The notes under the pieces: model-generated
What the model was told of the DNA's origin: nothing
Seen by the model: only the letters and a program-made list of their open reading frames with translations
Database searches by the model: none
NCBI RefSeq assembly: GCF_000614025.1
Contig: NZ_BAKF01000001.1
Coordinates: 152,540 to 216,539 of the forward strand
Length of the DNA: 64,000 nucleotides
Direction of reading: 5' to 3'
From: Prevotella aurantiaca JCM 15754
GTDB taxonomy: Bacteria; Bacteroidota; Bacteroidia; Bacteroidales; Bacteroidaceae
Part shown: one piece after another, positions 54,198-63,725 of the stretch
Layout: each line of letters opens with the position of its first letter
Numbering within the stretch: position 1 is the stretch's first letter
Position numbers and translations under genes: made by a program

Positions 54198-56165
54198 TTA
54201 ATAAAATCTTGCGTTTGGCTTAATAATATGCTGGAACGGTTCGAAGTTTGCAGCATCAACAGGTTTGCCCTCAACGTCTTCGCCGATATATATAGGGCGG
54301 ATAGGGCAGGCTTCAAACTTCTGTGGGTCGTTCAAGACATGAGCAAATGAGCCAAGTTTAAGTCCTCTTGTGGTTGTTATAGCCGTTGCATAATCTGAAA
54401 GATAAAGAGCATAAAACTCGCTTCCTTTGCCCATATAGCGGAAGATTACAATAGAAACATTGTCATCTCTATGTCCTGTGATAGGTAAGAACAAGCCTTT
54501 ATTCGCCAAAACAAGTCCTGTAACATCTTGAAACTTCCATAGTTTTCTACCCGTAGGGAACTTATATTTAGCCCCATGAAACTCTAAATCGCTAAAGTAT
54601 GCACCATAAATCTTATTGCCTTTATCAGTATAACAATAGCCAGGCATGAATGTTTTGCTCTTTTCTATGAGAGTTTTGAGATTTTTTATAGTTGGATAAG
54701 CATAATGGTAATTCTTCGATCCATCGTTAGTCCAATACGTAACAATATCTCCATACTTTGCTAAGCTCCTATTAGAAGTCTTTGTATTGCCTCTATCTAA
54801 ATAGTAAGACCCGCTAATTGTTATTGCTGTGCCTAACTTATAGGCTTGTGTTTTGTCTAATTCCAAAGCGTTTTCAATATCTCCCCATCGGAAAAGATCT
54901 AAGTCATTAGAATGCTGTATGTACTTGCCTTCATTCGTGTTAATATACCAAAACTGCGAACCAGGAGTGTTTTCATCATTGTTAACCATATTTCCATTAA
55001 CACTATTTGCCAAAGTAGGTTTATCTGCATAGTTGCTTATCCACCATTGAGCAGGTGCTATTCCCCAGTATTCTTTGCTTTCTGTCTTGTAGTGAATGAA
55101 GTTACCAGTTGCCCATTTCACATTATTCACCACTACATACGGCTGCGGTGTAATCTTTTCCATCGTTATATTAGAACGATAATCATAGTCTGTTAGGAAC
55201 GTTTTCTTTGCCGTTTTGGTGTAAATACCGTCTGGTGTGTACACCGTAATGGTGAAATTGGTTTCTGCATTGGCTGCTAAGAAAGCAACCCAGACATAGT
55301 CTTGTTGTAGCTGAATAGGCGAATTGTCTTTGTTCGCAACGTCAATTATGTATTCCTTTTCGTCATCTGTGCCTACAAAAGTACCATTGCTAAGGTCCAA
55401 AATATCGTACGACCGCAAGCCGTTTATCTTTACTTGTTTGATGTTGTTGATGATATTGCCTTGCGAATCTTTGAATTTCATACCCCAGAAGGTTACTTTA
55501 CGCTCCAATGAAACGTTTAGTTTTGTTATCGTACCTTCTGTTCCGTTAGTTGAAACCTTCTCTAGCGTAGCAACAGCCCAGTTGTAATCAAACTTCTTAT
55601 CGATAGTATTCAATGTTCCGTCTTGCTGTTTCATGTCGAGCGAGACCTGGCTTGTAATCGTATTAGAAGCATCATGATAAACTCTTGATACTCCTTTTTC
55701 AGTTTCTGTAATCTTATTTGGATTGACCAACCCCACTGTTTTATCTCCTTCTAACGCTTCGGCAGGATAGAAGAACGCCAGTTTGTCGGTGGTTTTCATT
55801 TCTTTTTTGCTTGTAATAGTACCCTTGAATGTTGCCTTTTTCCCACCTTCGGTTTGTGTAGACAGCGTACTATACGCAGTGGCAGTACTTGTGTTATTAT
55901 CTGAAAGGTTATAGGCGAAAATCTTATCGCCCTTTGCCCAGTTAGAAACAACGTTTTTGTCGTTGTCGAGTCCCAGTGTGCGCGAGATGGCTTTTGCCGA
56001 GTTGTTATTGTCATCAGCGCCATTTCCGTTTACCGTTAGTTCTATTTGGTAGGTGTAACTTTGTGGTTCTGTTTCTCCACCATTCATGTTCTCATTGTCG
56101 CTGCACGCCCCTAATGCCAAGAGCAACATAGCCATTGTTGTAGCTTTTAGTATGTTCCTTTTCAT
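54198..56165 (-). CDS. Fimbrillin-family lipoprotein, cassette 2 (655 aa)
   Basis: The lipobox ALGAC puts the lipid anchor at Cys21. Residues ~40-340 match the Mfa-like fimbrillin fold (AKAISRTLGLDNDKNVVSNWAKGDKIFAY, VTFWGMKFKDSQGN, KVNISG-like KQVKINGLRSYDIL). Residues ~350-640 form a C-type-lectin-like 'major paralogous' domain with WATGNFIHYKT, YWGIAPAQWW, GYCYTDKGNKIYGAYF, NKGLFLPITGHR and ACPIRPIYIG. It is very close to the next paralogue, including long identical blocks, so the pair is a recent duplication. Only 5 nt separate it from the peptide gene upstream. Likely an adhesin or fimbrial tip component. Confidence 0.8.
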   Translation of the reverse strand: MKRNILKATTMAMLLLALGACSDNENMNGGETEPQSYTYQIELTVNGNGADDNNNSAKAISRTLGLDNDKNVVSNWAKGDKIFAYNLSDNNTSTATAYSTLSTQTEGGKKATFKGTITSKKEMKTTDKLAFFYPAEALEGDKTVGLVNPNKITETEKGVSRVYHDASNTITSQVSLDMKQQDGTLNTIDKKFDYNWAVATLEKVSTNGTEGTITKLNVSLERKVTFWGMKFKDSQGNIINNIKQVKINGLRSYDILDLSNGTFVGTDDEKEYIIDVANKDNSPIQLQQDYVWVAFLAANAETNFTITVYTPDGIYTKTAKKTFLTDYDYRSNITMEKITPQPYVVVNNVKWATGNFIHYKTESKEYWGIAPAQWWISNYADKPTLANSVNGNMVNNDENTPGSQFWYINTNEGKYIQHSNDLDLFRWGDIENALELDKTQAYKLGTAITISGSYYLDRGNTKTSNRSLAKYGDIVTYWTNDGSKNYHYAYPTIKNLKTLIEKSKTFMPGYCYTDKGNKIYGAYFSDLEFHGAKYKFPTGRKLWKFQDVTGLVLANKGLFLPITGHRDDNVSIVIFRYMGKGSEFYALYLSDYATAITTTRGLKLGSFAHVLNDPQKFEACPIRPIYIGEDVEGKPVDAANFEPFQHIIKPNARFY

Positions 56166-56170
56166 CAGTT

Positions 56171-56353
56171 TTAGTTGTTTTCTAATCTTGTAGTTTCATA
56201 GTCAAAGTCCCAGACCTGGTCGTTAGGTTTAGCAAGATTGTCCTCTCCACCATGATTTGGGTCAGGTTTCTCTAACGTATTTCCGAGGAAAGGCTCCTCA
56301 TCTACGCACTGAATGACTTTACATTCAGGCTTAATGTAAGATTTTTGTTTCAT
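56171..56353 (-). CDS. Small leader-type peptide, cassette 2 (60 aa)
   Basis: MKQKSYIKPECKVIQC at the start, then HGGEDNLAKPND and a WDFDY motif near the end, followed by an extra ETTRLENN. Same family as the peptides at 2491, 58967 and 61710. Its stop is 5 nt before the lipoprotein start, implying coupled translation. No signal peptide. Its own -7 box lies 119 nt upstream. Confidence 0.75.
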   Translation of the reverse strand: MKQKSYIKPECKVIQCVDEEPFLGNTLEKPDPNHGGEDNLAKPNDQVWDFDYETTRLENN

Positions 56354-56471
56354 TTTTAATGGTAAGTTAAAGTTATTCTCTTAGTTGTTAATTACTTTCT
56401 TTCAGCTCTGTTATCGTGTCAATAGCGTTTTAATTGGTCCTTTTCTCTATTCATTTCTTACAGAGTGGTTG

Positions 56472-56479
56472 CAAAATTA
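56472..56479 (-). promoter_or_regulatory. -7 promoter box, cassette 2
   Basis: The minus strand reads TAATTTTG, followed by a ~110-nt leader to the peptide gene. Confidence 0.55.
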
Positions 56480-56599
56480 CAATATTATTTAAAATTATAC
56501 AAGTTTATATTGAAAAATTTAAATATCTGTTCTAAAACACATAATAAACTGCAAAAAGATAAAATATTTGCTTATTTATGTTCTATTTGTGGTATTATG

Positions 56600-56790
56600 G
56601 TTTTGTAAAGAAAGTACATGCCGAAAGCGAAACAAATTGTTTGGTTTTGCAAAAGAGCCTGTTTTGCGCTGCAATATAGGCGCTTTTACCGAGCAAAACA
56701 GGCTCTTTTGCGTTGTAAAACAATGGGTATTGTAAAACGTTGAAAGTCAGATGGTAATGCGAATGTATTTTCTTTACAAAATATTTACAC
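56600..56790. repeat. MITE-like palindromic repeat, copy 6
   Basis: Left end TTTTGTAAAGAAAGTACATG and right end TTTCTTTACAAAAT form an inverted pair of about 13 bp. Between them lie AAAAGAGCCTGTTTTGCG, CAATATAGGCGCTTTTAC, AAAACAGGCTCTTTTGCG and AACAATGGGTATTG. Confidence 0.9.
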
Positions 56791-56868
56791 CTATTGTGTG
56801 TTTACAAGGTATATTTTCTTATTTGTTTCCCCGATGTCGTCGCCTGTGTGTGAGTGTTTTAGATAGAA

Positions 56869-56912
56869 TAAAAAAGTGCAGAAAGTGTTAAGTTCAAACA
56901 TCTTTCTGCACT
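56869..56912 (-). terminator. Terminator of fimbrillin cassette 3
   Basis: AGTGCAGAAAG (56875-56885) pairs with 56902-56912, nearly identical to the terminator at 54065. Confidence 0.85.
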
Positions 56913-56954
56913 GTGTGGTGGTGTTCGGGATTAGTATTAACCTATCCCAAAAGT

Positions 56955-58934
56955 TTAATACAACCTTGCTGTTGTTGTAATGATATGATTGAACGGAGCA
57001 AAGTTTGCTGCATCTACAGGCTTGCCAGAAATATTTTCACCTACATAAACTGGGCGAATACAAGATGCTGCCTGTCTTTGTGGAGTTGCCCACTTCTTAG
57101 AACGCGAACCAAATTTGAGGCCTGTTCCGGTTGAAGTAGCTGTTCCATGGTCAGACCAGTATATAGCATGGAACTCACTACCCTGTCCAACGTAGCGATA
57201 AACCAAGCTTGAGCTTCCATCTTCGCGGTTACCTGCTATTGGCAAGAACAAACCTTTGTTAGCCAAAACAAGTCCTGTAACATCTTGATATTTCCACAAC
57301 TTCTTACCAGTAGGGAACTTAGCGCTTGAGCCTATGTATGGTTTGTCGCTGATGTATGCACCATATATCTTATTACCCTTATCTGTATAGCAGTAGCCTG
57401 GTATGAAAGTTGTACTGTTAAGCAACGCTTTAAGCTGCGTTTCATTAGGATATGCATAATAGTAATTATGGTTTCCGTCTTCCGTCCAGTACTTTACTAT
57501 GTCGCCATACGTAGCTTGACTTCTATCGTTAGTTTTGTTAATGTTAGGATAAAGTCTGCCTTTATAATATTTACCACTAATTTCTATTCCTGTGAAACCA
57601 GCGTAAGCAAGTGCCTTTGTAAGGGTCAAGGCATCTACAATATCTCCATATCGGAAGAGATCAAGGTCGTTAGGGTTCTGTGTGTACTTACCACTGCTGG
57701 TACCAATGTACCAGAATTGCGAGCCAGGATTAGCTGCATCGTACTTAATAGCTTGAGTTCCAACCTTGTTATCAGCTGTTGGTGCATCAGCATAGTTGCT
57801 TATCCACCATTGCGCAGGAGCTATACCCCAATACTCTTGTGCGCCTGTCTTGTAATGAATGAAGTTACCTGTTGCCCATTTAGTGCCATTAACTTCAACA
57901 TAAGGCTCTGCTATGATATCTTTTACAGTAATGTTTGTGCGGTAGTCGTAGCCTATATTGAACATCTTAGTAGCTGTTTTTGTATAAACTTTGTTAGGTG
58001 TATAAACAGTAACAGTGAATTCAGTAGACTTGTTTTCACCAATGAATGCTACCCAAACATAGCCACCTTGTTTGCTAAGTTCAGAACTATTAGCTATCGA
58101 TACATTGATGTTGTACTCCTTTTCGTCGGTTGTTCCAACAAACGAACCATCTTTAAGGTTAAGTACATCGTACGATAAAACACCATTTATCTTTACCGTT
58201 TTGATGTCTGTAATCGCATTTCCGTTGGTATCTTTGAACTTCATTCCCCATATTGTAACCTTACGTTGGAGAGTTGAAGTAAGTTCGATGTCATTGCTGG
58301 TTGCTGGAGTTTTAGCGAGAGTAGCAGTACCCCAGTTATAGTCGAACTTCTTATCGATAGTAGAAAGCATACCATCTTGCTCGTTCATATTAAGCGAAAC
58401 AGTGCTCTTAATCTTTACTTTCTGACCGTCTATTTCCGAAGAATGGTAATTAAGATCCACCTCTCCGTCTTTCTCATTAACGATATTTGGATCTACTTGC
58501 TCTACTGTTTGCTTGTCTTCGAGCGCTGTTGCAGGATAGAAAAGAGCAAGCTTATCTCCTTGTTTAATAGGATTTTTACTCTTAACTTCGCCTCTGAAGT
58601 TTGCAGTATGGCCACCAGCATCTTGTGTTGTTACCATACTGTAAGTAGATTCAGTACTCTGTTCTTTGTCTTCAAGGTTGTAAATGAAGATCTTATCGTT
58701 TGCTGCCCAGCTCGATACTACATCGTTGTTGGCATCAAGACCGAGCGTACGAGAAACAGCTTTAGCTGAATTTGCATTATCACCAGCGTTTTCGTTATCC
58801 ACTTTCAAGCTAACATTATAAGAGTAGCTTTGCGGTTTTGTAACGCCACCATTGATATCTTCCGTATCGCTGCAGGCTGCTACTGCGAACAACGATATCG
58901 CTACGGTTGTAGCTTTCAATATGTTCTTTTTCAT
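56955..58934 (-). CDS. Fimbrillin-family lipoprotein, cassette 3 (659 aa)
   Basis: Lipobox AVAAC with Cys21. The N-terminal fimbrillin-like domain (AKAVSRTLGLDANNDVVSSWAANDKIFIY, VTIWGMKFKDTNGN) and the C-terminal lectin-like domain (WATGNFIHYKT, YWGIAPAQWWISNYADAP, GYCYTDKGNKIYGAYI, NKGLFLPIAGNRED, ASCIRPVYVGE) align along their whole length with cassette 2. The main differences are in loops between residues ~110-190 and ~420-470, where ligand-binding or antigenic variation would be expected. 32 nt downstream of its peptide gene. Confidence 0.8.
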   Translation of the reverse strand: MKKNILKATTVAISLFAVAACSDTEDINGGVTKPQSYSYNVSLKVDNENAGDNANSAKAVSRTLGLDANNDVVSSWAANDKIFIYNLEDKEQSTESTYSMVTTQDAGGHTANFRGEVKSKNPIKQGDKLALFYPATALEDKQTVEQVDPNIVNEKDGEVDLNYHSSEIDGQKVKIKSTVSLNMNEQDGMLSTIDKKFDYNWGTATLAKTPATSNDIELTSTLQRKVTIWGMKFKDTNGNAITDIKTVKINGVLSYDVLNLKDGSFVGTTDEKEYNINVSIANSSELSKQGGYVWVAFIGENKSTEFTVTVYTPNKVYTKTATKMFNIGYDYRTNITVKDIIAEPYVEVNGTKWATGNFIHYKTGAQEYWGIAPAQWWISNYADAPTADNKVGTQAIKYDAANPGSQFWYIGTSSGKYTQNPNDLDLFRYGDIVDALTLTKALAYAGFTGIEISGKYYKGRLYPNINKTNDRSQATYGDIVKYWTEDGNHNYYYAYPNETQLKALLNSTTFIPGYCYTDKGNKIYGAYISDKPYIGSSAKFPTGKKLWKYQDVTGLVLANKGLFLPIAGNREDGSSSLVYRYVGQGSEFHAIYWSDHGTATSTGTGLKFGSRSKKWATPQRQAASCIRPVYVGENISGKPVDAANFAPFNHIITTTARLY

Positions 58935-58966
58935 TGTTTTTTTGTTTTACCAAAATAATTGTTATC

Positions 58967-59143
58967 CTAATAATCTAAATCCCAAGTTGTAGGCTTTGCC
59001 AATTCTTCGTCTGCGCCAGGTGTCCCGTGTGTTGGATCGTCTTTAGTTGTCTTTTTATCACCAGGGCTTCCTGCAAGAATAGCTACCTCTTCCATGCACC
59101 GAATGACTTTGCAATCGGGCATAACATAATTTCTTCTGTTCAT
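58967..59143 (-). CDS. Small leader-type peptide, cassette 3 (58 aa)
   Basis: Begins MNRRNYVMPDCKVIRCMEE, then ILAGSPGDKK, DDPTHGTPGADEELAKP and ends TTWDLDY. The CKVI-C block and LAKP...W-D are shared with cassette 2. The ATG at 59143 is the only sensible start. It precedes the lipoprotein gene by 32 nt and has a -7 box 118 nt upstream. Confidence 0.7.
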   Translation of the reverse strand: MNRRNYVMPDCKVIRCMEEVAILAGSPGDKKTTKDDPTHGTPGADEELAKPTTWDLDY

Positions 59144-59260
59144 AATGATATGTCGTTTAAATGTTATCCAAAAAGGATTAAGTTTACTTTATTGACTTTG
59201 TTAAGCCTTTTTTGTAAATAGTTTATTTATTAAGTATAGTTTAAAATATGTAATCCGATG

Positions 59261-59268
59261 CAAAGTTA
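59261..59268 (-). promoter_or_regulatory. -7 promoter box, cassette 3
   Basis: The minus strand reads TAACTTTG. Confidence 0.55.
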
Positions 59269-59392
59269 TGTATTTTCTTTGAAATAAACAAGGATTGTGT
59301 TCTAAAGTTTTAAGTATTATATGAAATTATTTAATATAGGATAAGAAAACACATTATTTATTATTAAGAGAACTAACAACAATGGTTTAGTT

Positions 59393-59575
59393 TTGTAAAA
59401 TAAACAGAAGAAAAAAGTAATCGTAATTGTTTTGCGTTGCAATATAGGCGCTTTTGCCGTGCAAAACAGCCTCTTTTGTGATGCAAAACAAGGGGTATTG
59501 TAAAGTGTTGGTAATAAGGTTATTACACATCAAGGTGCGTTTGGAGAAATATTTACAATTTTATGGGGTGTGAAT
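59393..59575. repeat. MITE-like palindromic repeat, copy 7
   Basis: Left end TTTTGTAAAATAAACAGAAG is diverged; the core keeps CAATATAGGCGCTTTTGC, AAAACAGCCTCTTTTGTG and AACAAGGGGTATTG, and the right end ATATTTACAATTTTATGG. Confidence 0.8.
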
Positions 59576-59692
59576 AAGGTGTTTGCTTGTTTGTTAGTCG
59601 CCATTAACAGGCTTTAGAAAAGGTGTGTGCGGTAAAGTTCTTATATGTTTATTATTGTGTATTTCTTTAATTGTTTAAATATAAGCATATAG

Positions 59693-59732
59693 AAAACCCA
59701 CCATAGTTGGACAGATTTCCTACTATGGTGGG
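59693..59732 (-). terminator. Terminator of fimbrillin cassette 4
   Basis: CCCACCATAGT (59697-59707) pairs perfectly with 59722-59732, with a T4 run on the minus strand. Confidence 0.8.
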
Positions 59733-59822
59733 AATATTTTAGAATGCTTTTAAGCTTATAAAAGCACTGCGTTTGTTACTTTCTTGTGCTTCAATGAAGC
59801 CTTAAATCGCCATTTTCTGCTA

Positions 59823-61682
59823 TTATTTCACATTGGCAAATGGTGCGAAGGCTCTGTCTTCTCGACCATCGTCGCTGTCTAAGACAGGGCGGATAGCAGA
59901 GGCTTGAGCCTTTCCAGAATAATTAAAATTCCATTGTGTTGGTCCAAAAAAGAAAAATTCTACTTGAACAAGCCCCCCAGCTTCACCTTGCAAATATTGC
60001 CCATACGCTCCAGAACCCCATGTCATATCTCTAAGTCCAATGTGGTTATTACCTAATATTCGTCTACCTGTAATAGGCAAGAATAAACCTTTATTAACAC
60101 GAATGAGTCCTGTAACATTCTTATATCTATCGTATGCTCTTACGCCTGTAGGGAACGCTTTAACCCTATTTGTTCCACTTTGAGAGTTGGTTGTAAAGTA
60201 GGCGCCATACACAATCGTACCTTTGTCAGTATAACAGTATGCTGGTTCTACATTCGCATTATTATATAATGTTTGTAATTCAGCTTTAGTTGGGTAGCGA
60301 TACTTCTTGTGGTTGTTCATTGTATGGTACCAAACAAGGTCTCCATATTTTGCTTTTGTGCGGTCATGGGTTTCTGGTCTTAAAGGACCATCGCCCACAA
60401 AGAACTTCTTCACAATATTTTTTACTCCACTTTTGAATCTATTTGAACTAAGATTTAGTGCATTTTCAATATCTCCAAAACGGAAAAGATCGACATCATC
60501 ATCGGTCTGAGTAGGGGCGTCTTCAAACTGTGACGATTGCAAAATGCCTCCAGAAGCTACTGGTTTGCGGTTAGATCCTAAGCTAACGGCACGGCGTGAT
60601 ATCCACCATTGTGTAGGAGCGATACCCCAATACTCTTGACCTCCTTCTTTATAATGAATGAAGTTACCTGTTGCCCACTTTATTCCTTGTATCTCAACAA
60701 AAGGTTTTTGCTTAGCTTCTTCCATCTTTAAGAGGTCGCTTCGATATATTTTATCCTCGTCGAAAGCAATAGAACTAAACTCCTTATAATAGCATTTATT
60801 GCCCACATAAGCTATAACCACAACATCGGTATATCTACCTGGAATGAATGCAGCATAGGTATAGTTTCCACCAACAGAGCTAAGCTTCTTGCCTTGGGCA
60901 GGCTTTAGCACAATGTTTGTTCTCTCGTCAGTTGGATTATTGCCCACAAATGCACCTGTTTTAAGGTTGAAAACATCGCTACCCTTAACGTTTGAGATAT
61001 AGATAGAGTCGATATTTGCAAGTGGAGTGTTGTTGTTATCAGTGAAACGCAAGCCCCAGATTGTAACGATACGCTTCATATTACCAATATCTAAGGTAAC
61101 TTTCTTGCCGTTAATGCTCTTTGGTTGCTTCTTTGCCCACTGGAAATCGAAACGCTTACCAATGGTTTCTGCAGTACCATCTTGGCGTGTAAGGTTTAGT
61201 TCAACAAGCTCTTGCGTCTTATTAGCCTCGTCATGGTAAGTTTCTTGTCCGCTGGTTGTAGCCGTAACAGGTATAGCTGTCTTATTATTACCAGTTAAAG
61301 CGCTACCCGGATAGAAGAAAGCTATCTCGCTATTTGTGCTAAGCTGACTCCTTGAAGAGATGTCACCATCAAATCGATTGAGCGAACCAGTTGATACATT
61401 CGATATCTGGCTGTAATCGTTGGCTTTAAGATTATCGTTTAATACATAAGCCATGATTTTGTCGCTTGCTGCCCATTTAGAAGTCAGATTGTGTTGTGCA
61501 TCTTCTATTAAGACACGACTTACAGGACTTTTAGCCTGTACATCTGATGCATCGGCAACTAAATTATATGTGTAAACAGTTGAATAGTCTTCGTTAGAGT
61601 CCTCAATACTGTCATTACATCCTGTCAATAAGGGTGCTGACATAAGGATGCAAGCTACGGGGAAAAAGATGTTTTTTCTCAT
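59823..61682 (-). CDS. Fimbrillin-family lipoprotein, cassette 4 (619 aa)
   Basis: Lipobox LLTGC with Cys22. It has the same two-part layout as cassettes 2 and 3 but is more diverged: fimbrillin-like N-terminus (SPVSRVLIEDAQHNLTSKWAASDKIMAYVL, VTIWGLRFTDNNN), then WATGNFIHYKEGGQEYWGIAPTQWWIS, AYCYTDKGTIVYGAYF, NKGLFLPITGRR and SAIRPVLDSD. It therefore looks like the older member of the tandem family. 27 nt after its peptide gene. Probably a surface adhesin. Confidence 0.8.
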   Translation of the reverse strand: MRKNIFFPVACILMSAPLLTGCNDSIEDSNEDYSTVYTYNLVADASDVQAKSPVSRVLIEDAQHNLTSKWAASDKIMAYVLNDNLKANDYSQISNVSTGSLNRFDGDISSRSQLSTNSEIAFFYPGSALTGNNKTAIPVTATTSGQETYHDEANKTQELVELNLTRQDGTAETIGKRFDFQWAKKQPKSINGKKVTLDIGNMKRIVTIWGLRFTDNNNTPLANIDSIYISNVKGSDVFNLKTGAFVGNNPTDERTNIVLKPAQGKKLSSVGGNYTYAAFIPGRYTDVVVIAYVGNKCYYKEFSSIAFDEDKIYRSDLLKMEEAKQKPFVEIQGIKWATGNFIHYKEGGQEYWGIAPTQWWISRRAVSLGSNRKPVASGGILQSSQFEDAPTQTDDDVDLFRFGDIENALNLSSNRFKSGVKNIVKKFFVGDGPLRPETHDRTKAKYGDLVWYHTMNNHKKYRYPTKAELQTLYNNANVEPAYCYTDKGTIVYGAYFTTNSQSGTNRVKAFPTGVRAYDRYKNVTGLIRVNKGLFLPITGRRILGNNHIGLRDMTWGSGAYGQYLQGEAGGLVQVEFFFFGPTQWNFNYSGKAQASAIRPVLDSDDGREDRAFAPFANVK

Positions 61683-61709
61683 TTTTCTATCAATCTTATT
61701 AAATACTTC

Positions 61710-61919
61710 TTAGTTTTCTTCATCGAACCACTGGAATTTTGAAGGCGACGCACCGAATGGATTAGGTGTGTTTCCGTTGCCTCCTGTTGGGTCTCCTCCC
61801 TCCTTTGGGTTTGTAGTACCTGCACTAATAACCATCATGTGCGATTCAGTTTGCATCTTAATGATGGTGCAAACTGGTTGAAGATAAGTTTCTTTTTGAG
61901 CCTTTACTGATGCTTTCAT
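61710..61919 (-). CDS. Small leader-type peptide, cassette 4 (69 aa)
   Basis: MKASVKAQKETYLQPVCTIIKM, then VISAGTTNPKEGGDPTGG, and the end FQWFDEEN. Y-L-x-P-x-C, the (I/L)xAG(S/T) step, GGDP and the acidic tail with W match the other three peptides. The tail is rich in Gly, Asn and Pro. Promoter box 81 nt upstream. Confidence 0.7.
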   Translation of the reverse strand: MKASVKAQKETYLQPVCTIIKMQTESHMMVISAGTTNPKEGGDPTGGNGNTPNPFGASPSKFQWFDEEN

Positions 61920-61999
61920 ACTTTTTTTCCTTTAAATTCAGATTTGGTTATCCTAACTATTAAACCACGATCTATGTATTTTTCCTATTTAACTGGGTG

Positions 62000-62007
62000 C
62001 AAAATTA
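62000..62007 (-). promoter_or_regulatory. -7 promoter box, cassette 4
   Basis: The minus strand reads TAATTTTG. Confidence 0.55.
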
Positions 62008-62138
62008 CTCTCTTTTTATTGAATAATAAAAAAATAAACGAGATTATTTTATAAATTTCAATTTATAGGAACATTTTTTGATACAGGTCAAGTCTAAACT
62101 GAAAATCAGTGTGAAAATGCAGCAATAAAATACTTCTT

Positions 62139-62335
62139 CTTTTGTAAAAGAAGTACATGCAAAAAGCGAGAAAAGTTGTTTGGCGTTGCAAAAGCGGCTG
62201 TTTTGCGCTGCAATATAGGCGCTTTTGCCGAGCAAAACAGGCTCTTTTGCGATGCAAGACAAGGGGTATTGTAAAGCGTTGTAAGTCAAATTGTTACACG
62301 ATAGTTGTAGCTTGAATAAAACTTTACATTTATAT
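62139..62335. repeat. MITE-like palindromic repeat, copy 8
   Basis: TTTTGTAAAAGAAGTACATG, AAAGCGGCTGTTTTGCGC, CAATATAGGCGCTTTTGC, AAAACAGGCTCTTTTGCG, CAAGGGGTATTG and ACTTTACATTTATAT in order. The remaining 62336-62472 shows nothing. Confidence 0.88.
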
Positions 62336-62472
62336 CGCTTCATTTTCCCTCTTGCTTTAAATGTAATGTAGCCTTCTTTAGTGCCTTTTTGGTACTATCT
62401 TCATACTTCGAAATATTTTGTCTTATAGTTTTAAAGTTTCTTAAAGAAGTTGCGTTTTTCTTTCTAAAACAC

Positions 62473-62480
62473 TATCTTTG
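62473..62480 (+). promoter_or_regulatory. -7 promoter box for exported protein gene
   Basis: TATCTTTG only 20 nt before ATG 62501, giving a very short leader. Confidence 0.65.
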
Positions 62481-62500
62481 TTTTTATAATACATAAACTT

Positions 62501-63385
62501 ATGCGTAAAACTATTTTCTTTTTACTACTTTTTTGCTTCAGTACAGCATGTCTTTATGCCATGGATATGGTTAACGATAATGAGTGCTTCATTATTAGAA
62601 AGAACAGCGATAACCATGTTACAAGCAAGCAAAACGATAATAAAACAAAGCATAACCCTAAAGTATTAGTAACTCGAGAAGTAGAGGATTGTAATCCAAG
62701 ATGCATAGAAGTATTGACCGAAAATGGTCCTTACTACTGTGATAAGAAGGGCAAAAAGTTAGCAAATCCCACTGAAAGAGATGTGTCTTATTGTGGTACA
62801 GTTGCTCATTGGAGATATACGTTGCAGCAAAGCAAAGGACTTTATCAGTTGCAAATCTATACTTTTGGGCCAGGAGCACCCGACGAAGAAGATGAACGCT
62901 TTATACTTTCAGATTGCCAACCTACCGATTTTGTTTCCTTCCTGACAGGAGATAAGGAATTTGAACGTGATGAAAATAGTAGTATCCGTGGCGACATAGA
63001 AATGCATCAAGAATGGATAAGGGTAGGGAGAAACGGCAAATATGGTATCGTTGCCTATGATTATAAGCAGCCACAGGGTGTAAACCCCAAGAGAACAGTA
63101 CGTCGCTCGAAATATTGGGAAAGGAATATTCTAACCTATCCAGTCCTGAAGCTTAAAGGTAAAACATTGCTTCCAATAGTGCACGACTCCATTATTATGC
63201 GCCGTGATGGCCTTATTTATTTCTACAAAGATGGCAAGGTGGGACTCTTTCCAAGTGATAAAGCACCTGTGTACGACAAGTTAGAGCAACGCACCCTCTC
63301 GTTTTATTACATTAAAAAAGATGGTATAGAAGGTTGGCTTGATATTAAAACCAACAACGAATATTTCATTTCATCAGACGAATAA
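62501..63385 (+). CDS. Exported protein of unknown function, WG-repeat-like (294 aa)
   Basis: A signal peptide (RKTIFFLLLFCFSTACLYA) is followed by a polar mature protein. Three short segments resemble weak WG (Trp-Gly) beta repeats: GPYYCDKKGKKLAN, VGRNGKYGIVAYD and FYKDGKVGLFPSD, with a closing KDGIEGWLDIKTNNEY. Such repeats form beta sheets in exported or surface proteins. No enzyme motif is visible. It is alone between repeat copies 8 and 9. Confidence 0.65.
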   Translation: MRKTIFFLLLFCFSTACLYAMDMVNDNECFIIRKNSDNHVTSKQNDNKTKHNPKVLVTREVEDCNPRCIEVLTENGPYYCDKKGKKLANPTERDVSYCGTVAHWRYTLQQSKGLYQLQIYTFGPGAPDEEDERFILSDCQPTDFVSFLTGDKEFERDENSSIRGDIEMHQEWIRVGRNGKYGIVAYDYKQPQGVNPKRTVRRSKYWERNILTYPVLKLKGKTLLPIVHDSIIMRRDGLIYFYKDGKVGLFPSDKAPVYDKLEQRTLSFYYIKKDGIEGWLDIKTNNEYFISSDE

Positions 63386-63524
63386 TATATTTAAAACTTA
63401 TACAAAACTGTTTTCCAGAAGGTATAACCAACTGTTAGGGGTAAGCAAAATGGTTTTATAATTTTATGGCATGCAACGAACTACGTGCCCATATTCCCCA
63501 AGTTGTTACATGCCGAAATCGTTA

Positions 63525-63725
63525 TAACTTTGTAAAGAAAACGCTACAAAAAAATGATGTAGACATTTTTACTTTCCAAAAGCGGTTGTTTTACGCTGCA
63601 ATATAGGCGCTTTTGCCGAGCAAAACAGGCTCTTTTGCGATGCAAAACAAGGGGTATTGCAAAGCATTGGATATCAAATGTTTATGCGATTGTTGTGCTG
63701 TGGATAAATCTTTACAATATTATGG
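63525..63725. repeat. MITE-like palindromic repeat, copy 9
   Basis: CTTTGTAAAGAAAACGCTAC, AAAAGCGGTTGTTTTACG, CAATATAGGCGCTTTTGC, AAAACAGGCTCTTTTGCG, CAAGGGGTATTG and AATCTTTACAATATT in order. The final stretch 63726-64000 holds no gene that I can see. Confidence 0.88.
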
